Source of the DNA: Faecalimicrobium dakarense
GTDB taxonomy: Bacteria > Bacillota > Clostridia > Peptostreptococcales > Peptostreptococcaceae
Direction of reading: 5' to 3'
DNA: 64,000 bases
NCBI RefSeq assembly: GCF_000499525.1
Contig: NZ_HG529270.1
Span: 1-64,000, forward strand
Shown in pieces: positions 40,059-48,711 of the stretch. The first letter of the stretch is position 1. The number at the start of each line of letters is the position of its first letter. The position numbers and the translations under genes were made by a program. The notes beneath the pieces are model-generated. The model was not told where the DNA came from. It did not search any database and saw only the letters and a program-made list of their open reading frames with translations.

Positions 40059-40490
40059 TTATTTATTATGTGAGTTTATATTTTCAGCTATTTCATCGAT
40101 TACTTTTTTCCATAAAGTTATTTTTTCTTCAGAAATGTCTTTAAATACGATTTTCATAATCTCTGACTCAACTAGCATTATTTTTTTATTCATTTCCTTT
40201 CCATCTTCTGTTAGATATGCTAGAAAGGATCTCTTATCTTCATTATTAGTTCCTCTTATTACAAGTCCCTTTTTCTCCAGTTGATTTAATAATCTGGTTA
40301 TATTTGTCTGGTCTTTCTTCATTCGTATAGATAATTCCTTTTGACTTATGCCCTCTTGTTCTCCTAATCTTCGAATAATCCCTGCCTGCTCTGGTGTTAA
40401 GCCATAAGGTTTAAAAAAACTCATTGCGAACTGATTAAATTTTCGCGAAGAATTATTAAAGATAAATCCTATATAATCATTAAGTTGCAT
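40059..40490 (-). CDS. MarR family transcriptional regulator
   Basis: The product has 143 residues. It has the winged helix-turn-helix of the family (about 30-100: LTPEQAGIIRRLGEQEGISQ, MKKDQTNITRLLNQLEKKGLV, DKRSFLAYLTEDG) with flanking dimerisation helices. The upstream region contains CTTGCTATAGCAATTAT near 40514, a partial inverted repeat that may be its operator. It is probably self-regulated and also controls the cupin gene. Confidence 0.9.
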   Translation of the reverse strand: MQLNDYIGFIFNNSSRKFNQFAMSFFKPYGLTPEQAGIIRRLGEQEGISQKELSIRMKKDQTNITRLLNQLEKKGLVIRGTNNEDKRSFLAYLTEDGKEMNKKIMLVESEIMKIVFKDISEEKITLWKKVIDEIAENINSHNK

Positions 40491-40539
40491 TTGAACTCTC
40501 CTTTTTAAAAGTACTTGCTATAGCAATTATAATCACTGC

Positions 40540-40923
40540 ATGTATATTTGTCAACATATGGTAAGGTTTAATACTTTTAATATATTGATATCATGGATAA
40601 TAGGACAAATTTGGTACACTCCAAGACCATTCATAAATAATAGTAATACACATTTATTATATCAACATAAAGCAGATTCTTCTTTCCCTAGTGATCATAC
40701 ACTAGCTAGTATGAGTATAGCATTGGGATTAAATAAATATAGTAGAATTATTGGAATAATATCTATGGCTATATCTATATTAATTGGAATATCTAGAGTA
40801 TATGTAGGGCATCACTACCCACAACATGTAGTAGGATCGTATATTATGGCAATTGTTTTACATACAAAGATTTTATATCATATTTTCTCTAAGGCTATTA
40901 TGATTTTAGAGATATTGATATAA
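40540..40923 (+). pseudogene. PAP2 phosphatase, N-terminally truncated
   Basis: The frame holds the C-terminal two thirds of a PAP2 membrane phosphatase (BcrC-like undecaprenyl-pyrophosphatase type): WYTPRPF (motif 1, K replaced by W-Y-T), SFPSDHTLASMS (motif 2, with the acid His) and SRVYVGHHYPQHVVGS (motif 3). The normal first two membrane segments and a ribosome-binding site are missing; the frame begins inside the MarR promoter. In motif 3 the usual Asp after the YP is replaced (YPQH). It looks like a remnant, perhaps cut by insertion of the MarR/cupin pair. Confidence 0.65.
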
Positions 40924-41019
40924 TTATTATGTTTAAATTAGTTAAAAAAGTATATTAATTATAATAAGTAATAATTATATTTAAATGAGAATCAAAAATA
41001 GTAGAAAGAAAGGCACATT

Positions 41020-41823
41020 ATGGAAGAATTAAAACTTATTGAAATTATAAAGAGTAATCCTAATATTATAAAAACTATAAATAATCCTACAGATGAGATG
41101 AAGTTATTGGCTGTTAAAAAAAATGGACTTGTATTAGAATATATAGATAATCCAACTGTAGAGATGCAAGAGTTAGCTATAGATAATAATGCTAGAGCAA
41201 TTAAATATATAGAAAACCCAACAGAAGATATGATGATAAAAGCTGTAAGTGCTGGGTGGAGTATCTTAGAATATATTAAAAATCCAACAGATAAGGTAAT
41301 CAAATTAGCAATAAATAAATCGGGATGGGCTATTCAATATGTAAAAAATCCAAGTGAAGAATTACAATTTTTATCAGTAAGAAAAAATTACGACTCAATA
41401 AAGTATATAAAAGAGCCTTATGAAAGTGTACAAGAAGAAGCTGTGAAAATAAGCTATGATGCATTAAGATATATAAAGTCACCAAGCCACAGTGCAGAAC
41501 TTGCAGCTATTAAGAATAATGAGGCGGCTATTAGCTTTATACGTAATTTGGATAAAAATAAAAAGTTAGAATTTTTAAAGGTAAATATTTTAGTAATCAA
41601 ATATATTGCAAGAGATATATCTAAAGATGAATTAGAAGAAGTATTAAAAGAAACTCTATCAAAAGAAGATACACCAGAAAAATATATTAGAGATTTCTTA
41701 AACTGCGCTACTATAGATAGAAATAGTGACACAATGCCAATGGACAAAATAATGTTTATTTATAAATATGGAAGTAAAAAGGCGAAAAAAATAGCTGTAG
41801 ATGAAAAACTAAAGATGATATAG
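41020..41823 (+). CDS. Tandem 22-residue repeat protein (DUF4116-like), with MoxR/VWA operon
   Basis: The product has 267 residues. From about residue 22 to 170 it consists of seven repeats of exactly or nearly 22 residues: NPTDEMKLLAVKKNGLVLEYID, with the fixed positions N-P-T, A-V and Y-I. The pattern suggests a helical solenoid for protein binding, similar to DUF4116-type repeats. The rest (about 180-267) is helical and less regular. The next gene begins 11 bases after it, so it forms an operon with the MoxR ATPase and VWA protein and may be their substrate adapter. AAAGG precedes the ATG. Confidence 0.75.
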   Translation: MEELKLIEIIKSNPNIIKTINNPTDEMKLLAVKKNGLVLEYIDNPTVEMQELAIDNNARAIKYIENPTEDMMIKAVSAGWSILEYIKNPTDKVIKLAINKSGWAIQYVKNPSEELQFLSVRKNYDSIKYIKEPYESVQEEAVKISYDALRYIKSPSHSAELAAIKNNEAAISFIRNLDKNKKLEFLKVNILVIKYIARDISKDELEEVLKETLSKEDTPEKYIRDFLNCATIDRNSDTMPMDKIMFIYKYGSKKAKKIAVDEKLKMI

Positions 41824-41834
41824 GAGAGATACAA

Positions 41835-42965
41835 ATGAATTTTATAGAGACATTAAAAAGCGCTGACTTAGTACTAGCAACAAAAGAAGTACCTTTAGTA
41901 GTTGGTGAAAGTGGAATAGGAAAAACAGCTTTAGCAAAGAAGTTAGCTTATGAAAATAACTGGAGCTTAATTGTTATTGATGGAAACTTACTTAAAGAAG
42001 GTGAAATAGGTGGTCTTCCAACTGTTGAATCTTATACAGTAACTAATGCTAATGGAGATAAAATAGAAAAGAAAACTACAGTATATGCTGTTCATAATAA
42101 GTTAAGAGAAATTGATGAAGAAATATCTAAAGGTAAAACAGTACTTTTATTTATAGATGAGATAAACCGTTGCGAACATACTGTACAACAAGAACTTATG
42201 AACCTAATATTAAATAGAGAAATAAATGGATATAAGTTAAGTGAAGATGTAAAAATCTTAGCAGCAATGAACCCATCAAGTAAATATGGCTCAGATTTTG
42301 ACTATCAAGTTGTAGATATGGATGCTGCTCAAGAAAATAGATTTGTTTGGTTAAATATGGAACCGGATTATACACAGTGGCTAAATTGGGCAATAGGTGC
42401 AGGGATTGAACAAAAGGTTATAGAGTTTATTTCAACATTCCCAGAATATTTAAACAAAATAAATGATGGAGACGTAAGAGCAACTCCTAGAAGTTATGAA
42501 AGAGTTTCTAAAAGTTATAAAGTTTATAAAGAGCAAAAAGATAGAATACCAAAAGCTGTATTTTTAAATGTTATAAAAGGTAATATAGGAAAAGTTATTG
42601 CCCAGGAATTTATAAGTTTTGTTGAAGCAGATTCTAGTCCATTAATATCTTATGAAGATGTTTTTTTAGGTGATACTTTAAGCTTAGATGTTGTAGATAA
42701 AGTAAAAAATGAAAGTCATACAAGACTTTATTTATCAGCAATGAACATTTTAAAAGTATTAGAATCTAATATTAAAAATGGCAATGATGATTCAAATGAT
42801 TATATTAATAGATTTATTGAATTTTTAAAATTATATCCTATAGATTTAATGGTAGGCATTATGAAGGATATTAAAAATAGTTATTTAGAAGTATACAAAA
42901 TAGCTATAGAAAATGAAGAATTTGTAGAAGCTTACTTTAAATCTTATAGTTTAATAAGGGGATAA
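41835..42965 (+). CDS. MoxR-type AAA+ ATPase
   Basis: The product has 376 residues: Walker A GESGIGKT (24-31), Walker B LLFIDEINR, sensor 1 ILAAMNPSS, and the MoxR-like insertions, followed by a helical domain. MoxR ATPases assist the assembly or metal loading of target proteins together with a von Willebrand factor A partner. That partner is encoded next. AGGAGA lies 6 bases before the ATG. Confidence 0.88.
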   Translation: MNFIETLKSADLVLATKEVPLVVGESGIGKTALAKKLAYENNWSLIVIDGNLLKEGEIGGLPTVESYTVTNANGDKIEKKTTVYAVHNKLREIDEEISKGKTVLLFIDEINRCEHTVQQELMNLILNREINGYKLSEDVKILAAMNPSSKYGSDFDYQVVDMDAAQENRFVWLNMEPDYTQWLNWAIGAGIEQKVIEFISTFPEYLNKINDGDVRATPRSYERVSKSYKVYKEQKDRIPKAVFLNVIKGNIGKVIAQEFISFVEADSSPLISYEDVFLGDTLSLDVVDKVKNESHTRLYLSAMNILKVLESNIKNGNDDSNDYINRFIEFLKLYPIDLMVGIMKDIKNSYLEVYKIAIENEEFVEAYFKSYSLIRG

Positions 42966-42968
42966 GCT

Positions 42969-44381
42969 ATGGAAACTTATTTTGATAAACAAACAAAAGA
43001 CCTTTATGAAAAAGCAAATGAGATTATTAATACTTACTCTGTGTTAAAAGCAAATCGTAAAGGTGAGAAATTTGAGATAGATATACCAAAAGATTTTAAG
43101 GATGAGTTTTTTAGTCTTGTAGATAAAGTTAATTTAAGTCTTATGGAAGAAAAAGATAATTTCTATGGATATTTTCTATTTCAAATGGCAAGGGATATAA
43201 AATTTGATATAAGTAGCCCTACAGGGATAAATTTTAAAGGAGCTAAATATGTTATATATTTTAATCCATTAATATTCTTAAATCTTAATATGAAACAAAT
43301 GGAAACTACAATTAAGCACGAAATTCTTCATGTAGTATCTATGCATTTAGTAAGAGCAAAAGAGTTAAAAGGCAAGTATAGTACACTAGCTATTAATATG
43401 GCTATGGATATAGTAGTAAATAAATATTTAAATAATCTACCACCGTATTCTACTACTTTAGAATGGGTAAATAATAAGTATCCTTCTTTAAAACTTGAAC
43501 CCTACGAGCCTTTTGAATACTATGTAGAAAAAATTCAAACTGAGTTAGATTTACAAGAAGTAGATGAAGATGGCGAAGAGGTTGATAACCATGAAAATGA
43601 AAATATAGAAACTGATTATAACCCAGAACATACTCATGATATTTGGGAAGATTCAGATGATATAGATGAAAAGACTATTAAAGAATTTACAGAGAAATTT
43701 GTTAATACTTCTCAAAAAGGTAAAATACCAGAATATTTAGAAGGCATGATATCAGCACTTAAAAATAGTAAGAGTGAATTGCCTTGGAATTTATATCTTA
43801 AAAAATTAATGGGAACAATTGAAAGTAATAAGAAGAAAACTATAACAAGAAGAAATAGAAGACAGCCTAACAGATTAGATTTAAGAGGTGAACTTAGAGG
43901 GCATAAAGCAGAAATAGCTGTTGCACTTGACATAAGTGGAAGTATTAGTGATGAAGAATTTAAACAAGCTATTAAAGAAGTTCTTAATATAGTTAAAAAT
44001 TATAATCATGAAATTACCATTATAGAATGTGATGATGAAATTAGGCGTGTATATAAAGTTAAATCTGTAAAGGACATAAAAGATAGACTTAATATACGCG
44101 GAGGAACTAAGTTTACACCAGTTTTTGAATATGCTAATAATAAAAAGAGTAATTTATTAGTTTATTTTACGGATGGAAAAGGTGAAGATAGACTGAAAGT
44201 AATACCTAGAGGGTATAAAATTTTATGGGTTATTTCTGGAAGAGGAGATAATCTTTCATTAAGAGAAAGTTATGGAGCAGTTAAAAAGCTTAGCAAAGTT
44301 GAAGTAAAAGAAAATGCATTAGATATTAGTGATGTTAGAGATGATGGATATTCAATGGCTAATCAGTCTCCACTTTTATAA
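42969..44381 (+). CDS. VWA-like protein with HExxH motif (DUF2201)
   Basis: A soluble 470-residue protein. Its N-terminal half contains a zinc-peptidase-like KHEILHVVSMH (H117, E118, H121), characteristic of the DUF2201 N-terminal domain. An acidic linker follows (about 195-240, rich in Glu and Asp). The C-terminal VWA domain carries the MIDAS motif DISGS (D321-S325) plus RGGTKFTPVF and VYFTDGKGE. In such pairs the AAA+ ATPase acts on targets that the VWA protein recognises. What is handled here is unknown. The gene starts 3 bases after the ATPase stop. Confidence 0.85.
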   Translation: METYFDKQTKDLYEKANEIINTYSVLKANRKGEKFEIDIPKDFKDEFFSLVDKVNLSLMEEKDNFYGYFLFQMARDIKFDISSPTGINFKGAKYVIYFNPLIFLNLNMKQMETTIKHEILHVVSMHLVRAKELKGKYSTLAINMAMDIVVNKYLNNLPPYSTTLEWVNNKYPSLKLEPYEPFEYYVEKIQTELDLQEVDEDGEEVDNHENENIETDYNPEHTHDIWEDSDDIDEKTIKEFTEKFVNTSQKGKIPEYLEGMISALKNSKSELPWNLYLKKLMGTIESNKKKTITRRNRRQPNRLDLRGELRGHKAEIAVALDISGSISDEEFKQAIKEVLNIVKNYNHEITIIECDDEIRRVYKVKSVKDIKDRLNIRGGTKFTPVFEYANNKKSNLLVYFTDGKGEDRLKVIPRGYKILWVISGRGDNLSLRESYGAVKKLSKVEVKENALDISDVRDDGYSMANQSPLL

Positions 44382-44396
44382 ATATTATTATTTAAT

Positions 44397-44431
44397 AAAA
44401 AACTCATATCAATAAGATATGAGTTTTTTAT
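44397..44431 (+). terminator. Terminator of the MoxR/VWA operon
   Basis: AAAAACTCATATC pairs with GATATGAGTTTTT around a short loop. Confidence 0.9.
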
Positions 44432-44451
44432 GGTTACAAAAAAGTAACTGA

Positions 44452-44552
44452 TTGACAAGTTAAAGGATAATCTATTATAGTAATTATATAAAGGTAAGAA
44501 ATCTTATCAATAGAATATATATCTAAATTGATAATGAAAATCAATATATAAT
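44452..44552 (+). promoter_or_regulatory. feo promoter and Fur-like box
   Basis: TTGACA (44452-44457) and TATAGT (44476-44481) form a promoter with an 18-base spacer. ATTGATAATGAAAATCAAT (44527-44545) is a 19-bp inverted repeat close to the Fur consensus. It lies about 45 bases after the -10, in position to block transcription under iron-replete conditions. Confidence 0.65.
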
Positions 44553-44584
44553 AAAAATAAAAATGGATATAGGAGAAATAATAA

Positions 44585-44809
44585 ATGAGTACTTTAAAAG
44601 ATATAAAAAATGGTGAAAGTGCTAAAGTAAAAAAAATTCTAGGTCAAGGGGCAATACGTAGAAGAATTATGGATATGGGAATCACTAGAGGATGTGAAGT
44701 GAATATCTGTAATATTGCTCCTCTAGGAGATCCTATTGTTATAAATGTAAGAGGATATGAATTATCACTTCGTAAATCAGATGCAGAAATGATAGTTGTA
44801 GAAGACTAA
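44585..44809 (+). CDS. feoA: FeoA, ferrous iron transport accessory protein
   Basis: A 74-residue SH3-like domain protein: GESAKVKKILGQGAIRRRIMDMGITRGCEVNI, then DPIVINVRGYELSLRKSDAE. FeoA is a small cytosolic partner of FeoB. AGGAG lies before the ATG; feoB follows 33 bases later. Confidence 0.92.
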   Translation: MSTLKDIKNGESAKVKKILGQGAIRRRIMDMGITRGCEVNICNIAPLGDPIVINVRGYELSLRKSDAEMIVVED

Positions 44810-44842
44810 GTAATCATAATACTTGAAATAGGGGGAGATTTG

Positions 44843-46987
44843 ATGGGATATAAAATAGGATTAGTTGGAAACCCTAATAGTGGTAAAACAACTATATTTA
44901 ATGAATTAACAGGTTCTAGACAGTATGTAGGAAACTGGGCAGGAGTAACAGTGGAAAAGAAAGGTGGTCAATTACGAAATCATAAAGATGTTGAAATTAT
45001 AGACTTACCGGGGATTTATTCACTTTCTCCATATACAATAGAGGAAGTTGTAACTCGTAAATTTATGTTAGAGGATAAACCGGATGCAATTATAAATATA
45101 GTTGATGCTTCGAATATAGAAAGAAACTTATACTTAACTACACAAATATTAGAACTTAATATACCAACTATAGTAGCTCTTAATATGATGGATATAGTTG
45201 AAAAAAGAGGATATAAAATAGATATAGATAAGCTATCAAAAGAACTTGGTTGTAGGGTTGTTGAAACTAAAGCACTTAAAGGTGATGGAGTTAAACAATT
45301 GGGAGACGAGGCTGTAAAGATAGCCAAAGAAAAGAAAATTAGTAATTTTAAAGTTAATTTTTCAAAGGAAGTAAATAGTGCACTTAAGTCAATTGAATCT
45401 TTAATAGAAAAAGAGAATGTATTAAAAGAAGATATTGATAAAAGATGGTTTGCTATTAAGACTTTTGAAAAAGATGAAGCTGCCTTTAAGGAAGTAAATT
45501 TATCAGAAGAAGGTACAGAAGAATTAGACAATATAATTAGTAGATGCGAAAAAGAATTAGATGACGATGGAGAAAGTATTATAATATCAAATAGATATGA
45601 TTTTATTGAAGGAATAATATCTAGAATTGTTAAAAACAGAAAAAAGAAAGAAAATACATTTTCAGATAAAATAGATAAGATTTTATTAAATCGTATTTTC
45701 GCTTTACCAATATTTGCATTTGTCATGTGGTTTGTATATTATATATCAGTATCTAAAATAGGGCTTATTGGAACAGACTGGATTAATGATGTATTATTTG
45801 CAGAAATTATTATGGGTAATGTAGAAACATTACTTAATGGTCTACATGTTTCTCAATGGTTAATAAGTTTAATTAATGACGGAATACTTGCTGGTGTTGG
45901 TACAGTAATTAGTTTTATACCTCAGGTTGCGTTATTATTCTTTTTCCTTTCAATATTAGAAGATTGTGGATATATGGCAAGAGTAGCACTTTTTATGGAT
46001 AAAATATTACATAAATTTGGTCTTTCAGGTAAATCATTTATACCAGTTTTAATGAGTTCTGGTTGTGGAGTTCCCGGTATAATGTCAACTCGTACTATGG
46101 AAAGTGAAAGAGAAAGAAAGATAACAATAATGGTATCTACATTTGTTCCATGCTCTGCTAAATTACCTATTATAGCTTTATTTGCAGGGGCTATTTTTAA
46201 AGGTTCATCATTAGTAGCACCATTGGTATATTTTTCAGGGATTATAATGATTATAGTTTCGGCGTTTATAATAAATAAAAGTAAACTATTTAAAGGGGGG
46301 AGATCTCCATTTGTTATGGAGCTTCCTCAATATCATGTTCCAAACTTTAAAAATGTATTATTAAATGTTTGGGAAAAGGTAGTGTCATTTATTAAAAAAG
46401 CATTTACAGTAATAGTATTAGCATCAGCGTTTATATGGTTTACAAGTTCATTTAACTGGACTCTACAAATGGTTGATGCTAGAGAAAGTATATTAGCGGA
46501 TATGGGTAAAATAATTGCACCAATATTTGCACCACTAGGATTTGGGAACTGGCAATCTGCAGTTGCTTCAATAACTGGATTTGTTGCTAAAGAAAATATA
46601 GTAAGTACTTTTGGAGTATTATTTGGTATTAGTAATGCTGCAGAAACTGATGTTGCACTACTTCATAATTTAGCAGGAATGTATACTGGTGCTAGTGCAT
46701 TTGCATTTATAGCATTTAATATGTTTAATCCTCCTTGCTTTGCAGCGATGGGTGCAATAAGAAGAGAGATGGGTAATTGGAAGTGGACATTTATAACAAT
46801 TGGAATACAAACATTTGGTGCGTATCTTATTGCTCTTTTAATAAATCAAGTTGGTAGTTTCATAATGGGATATGGAAGCTTAACTGGTGCTATAGCGTCA
46901 ATAGCAGTAGTTGGTACAATAATTGGAGCTATTATAATGAATTCAAAAAAAGTAAGTGAAAAAGAAGCTATTAGTGAAGTAGCTTAA
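44843..46987 (+). CDS. feoB: FeoB, ferrous iron transporter
   Basis: The product has 714 residues: an N-terminal G domain (GNPNSGKT at 9-16, DLPGIYSL, NMMD) coupled through a helical GDI-like region (about 165-270) to a membrane domain with about 8-10 segments, including the conserved metal-path blocks VPCSAKLPI and SGCGVPGIMSTRT. It imports Fe(II). I prefer ATG 44843 over the in-frame TTG 44840; GGGGGAGA lies 6 bases before. It is probably repressed by Fur through the upstream box. Confidence 0.95.
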   Translation: MGYKIGLVGNPNSGKTTIFNELTGSRQYVGNWAGVTVEKKGGQLRNHKDVEIIDLPGIYSLSPYTIEEVVTRKFMLEDKPDAIINIVDASNIERNLYLTTQILELNIPTIVALNMMDIVEKRGYKIDIDKLSKELGCRVVETKALKGDGVKQLGDEAVKIAKEKKISNFKVNFSKEVNSALKSIESLIEKENVLKEDIDKRWFAIKTFEKDEAAFKEVNLSEEGTEELDNIISRCEKELDDDGESIIISNRYDFIEGIISRIVKNRKKKENTFSDKIDKILLNRIFALPIFAFVMWFVYYISVSKIGLIGTDWINDVLFAEIIMGNVETLLNGLHVSQWLISLINDGILAGVGTVISFIPQVALLFFFLSILEDCGYMARVALFMDKILHKFGLSGKSFIPVLMSSGCGVPGIMSTRTMESERERKITIMVSTFVPCSAKLPIIALFAGAIFKGSSLVAPLVYFSGIIMIIVSAFIINKSKLFKGGRSPFVMELPQYHVPNFKNVLLNVWEKVVSFIKKAFTVIVLASAFIWFTSSFNWTLQMVDARESILADMGKIIAPIFAPLGFGNWQSAVASITGFVAKENIVSTFGVLFGISNAAETDVALLHNLAGMYTGASAFAFIAFNMFNPPCFAAMGAIRREMGNWKWTFITIGIQTFGAYLIALLINQVGSFIMGYGSLTGAIASIAVVGTIIGAIIMNSKKVSEKEAISEVA

Positions 46988-47016
46988 TAATATATTTACA
47001 AGGGTGTGATGTTAAA

Positions 47017-47178
47017 ATGGCAACATTTATTATAGGTGCTATTGTTATAGGATGGTTAGCATTTACTGCAATAAACTTAATAAAAAAGATTAAAAGAGGC
47101 GAGAGCTCTTGTGGATCTGGTTGTTCGGGTTGTAGCTCATCAAGATCTTGTAACAGTGGAGTTAAGTCGAAAAAATAG
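47017..47178 (+). CDS. FeoB-associated Cys-rich membrane peptide
   Basis: A 53-residue peptide: one membrane helix (TFIIGAIVIGWLAFTAINLI), then a basic stretch and a Cys-rich tail CGSGCSGCSSSRSC. Such a peptide is often found after feoB in Firmicutes and may bind Fe(II) or act like FeoC; its precise role is not established. It belongs to the feo operon (30 bases after feoB, AGGGTG upstream). Confidence 0.85.
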   Translation: MATFIIGAIVIGWLAFTAINLIKKIKRGESSCGSGCSGCSSSRSCNSGVKSKK

Positions 47179-47189
47179 ATAAAATACAA

Positions 47190-47220
47190 AAAGAACTGAT
47201 AAGAAATCAGTTCTTTTTTA
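47190..47220 (+). terminator. Terminator of the feo operon
   Basis: AAAGAACTGAT pairs with ATCAGTTCTTT around a 5-base loop, with T residues after. Confidence 0.9.
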
Positions 47221-47394
47221 TATATTAAGAGATTATAAAGTAATTCTCCAACATGTGGCTAAAATTATCTGATTTGTGAATAAGTTATAATCCCAATATC
47301 TAAACTTGAGCAACGGACGCAGTCGTTGGCGACATTAGCGAAGCGAATTTTATTATTGGCATTTAAAAATAATTAACAACGGTGCTACTATTTA

Positions 47395-47410
47395 ATTAGC
47401 ATATGCTAAT
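47395..47410. promoter_or_regulatory. Perfect 16-bp palindrome before the NifX-like gene
   Basis: ATTAGCATATGCTAAT lies about 33 bases upstream of the ATG and could be the operator for the DUF134 HTH protein encoded next. The stretch 47300-47345 just before it (GCAACGGACGCAGTCGTTGG and onward) is unusually GC-rich for this window and forms a small CAACG/CGTTG hairpin; I cannot assign it. Confidence 0.5.
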
Positions 47411-47442
47411 AATAAAAATTAAATTTTAAGGGGGATGTTAAA

Positions 47443-47798
47443 ATGAAAATAGCAGTTTCAAGTGAAAAAATTATGTAAGTGGTCATTTTGGTCACTGTGA
47501 AGGATTTGAAATATATGAAACAGAAGGAAATAAAATATTAAAAAATGAATTTATAGAAAATCCAGGCTATAGACCAGGATATTTACCAGTATTTTTAAAA
47601 GAATTAAATACAAATGTTATAATTTCTGGTGGTATGGGAGATAAAGCACAACAATTATTTGCTAATAACAATATAGAAGTAGTAGTTGGAGCAAAAGGAC
47701 CTAGTGATGATGTTGTAAAAATGGATATAGATGGTAAATTAAAGTCAACAGGAAGTGTTTGCAAAGAACATGCACATGAAGGTCATTGTAACGACTAA
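47443..47798 (+). pseudogene. NifX/NifB-like dinitrogenase cofactor-binding protein, frame broken at an A run
   Basis: The frame from ATG 47443 gives MKIAVSSEKIM and stops. In another frame it continues VSGHFGHCEGFEIYETEG, VIISGGMGDKAQQLFANNNIEVVVGA and a His/Cys-rich end (CKEHAHEGHCND). Adding one A to the run 47465-47470 joins them as SSEKNYVSGHFGH, the standard start of the family. Whole length about 118 residues. Such single-domain proteins (PF02579) bind Fe-S or Fe-Mo-like cofactors; in non-diazotrophs the role is unclear. It is followed by a DUF134 regulator, a common pairing. Confidence 0.82.
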
Positions 47799-48015
47799 GT
47801 TTTTTAGATATTAATAAAATAATAGAGGAATTGCTACAATACATATATAACTTTATATGTATAACTTTAAAGTTATATACACAACTGGAAATAGTAAATG
47901 AAATAAACATAAATTGAAAATCAATTTTATATTTATTTTAAATGTTTTAGATGTAATAGTATAATTTATATATTATGTTTATAGAACTATGTACCAGGTG
48001 TAAGGAGGAATCAAG

Positions 48016-48456
48016 GTGGCAAGACCAACAAAGGTTAGAACAGTAGATTTTTTCCAAAAAGATACATACTTTGCTCCTATAGGAAAGCCAAAGTGTGAAA
48101 TAGAGGAAATAAATTTAAAGTTAGAAGAACTTGAAGCAATGAGACTTAAAGATATTGAAGGACTTAATCAAGAGGAATGTGCAAAGAAGATGAAGGTATC
48201 TAGACAAACCTTTCAAAATATTATAGATGCTGCTAGGCAAAAAGTAGCAATTGACCTAACTCAGGGGAAGGCTATAAAAATAAATGGAGGGAATTATAGA
48301 GCAAAATTCTGTAAGTTTAAGTGCCTTGATTGTAGAAATATTTATGAAATAAATTATGAACAAGATAAAGAAAAGTGCCCTTCTTGTAGTTCAGAGAATG
48401 TACTTTGTAGTAAAAAATCAGATATTTGTAAAAAATGGTGCGATAAAAAGAAATAA
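48016..48456 (+). CDS. DUF134 (UPF0251) family HTH protein
   Basis: The product has 146 residues: N-terminal ARPTKVRTVDFFQKDTYF, then an HTH region with LNQEECAKKMKVSRQTFQNI, and a C-terminal zinc-ribbon-like segment (CLDCRNIYEINYEQDKEKCPSC). It is probably a DNA-binding regulator of the adjacent cofactor-binding gene. It starts at GTG 48016 with AAGGAGG upstream. The family's target and signal are not known. Confidence 0.85.
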   Translation: MARPTKVRTVDFFQKDTYFAPIGKPKCEIEEINLKLEELEAMRLKDIEGLNQEECAKKMKVSRQTFQNIIDAARQKVAIDLTQGKAIKINGGNYRAKFCKFKCLDCRNIYEINYEQDKEKCPSCSSENVLCSKKSDICKKWCDKKK

Positions 48457-48475
48457 TTCAATATAGATAAGATAT

Positions 48476-48533
48476 AAAAGCAATAAAAAGGTATTACTAT
48501 AATTCAATAGTGATATCTTTTTATTGCTTTTAC
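48476..48533 (+). terminator. Long terminator after the DUF134 gene
   Basis: AAAAGCAATAAAAAGGTATT and AATAGTGATATCTTTTTATTG form a stem of about 20 bp with internal mismatches, followed by T-rich sequence. Confidence 0.8.
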
Positions 48534-48711
48534 ATAAATCATTTCAATGTAAAAATAAAAACTTTACTAAATATATTACATATTAATTTTTTATAATGTT
48601 TATTTACATATATTAACTATTTTAAGGATTATTTAAGATTTATGTTAGCAAGAGTTAAAACTTAAGGATTATTATATGAGATGTAGAAAATAAAAAATAG
48701 GGGGAGAACAA

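Noticed and set aside
41020-44381. An anti-phage defence island around the MoxR/VWA operon
   Set aside because: No nuclease, methylase, integrase or other defence gene flanks it; the neighbours are housekeeping genes such as feoAB.
45016-45726. A 236-codon minus-strand frame inside feoB
   Set aside because: Antisense shadow of a certain gene; low-complexity Ser/Phe/Ile composition, no start signals.
47290-47350. A tRNA or rRNA fragment in the GC-rich tract
   Set aside because: No cloverleaf, CCA end or rRNA-like core can be found.
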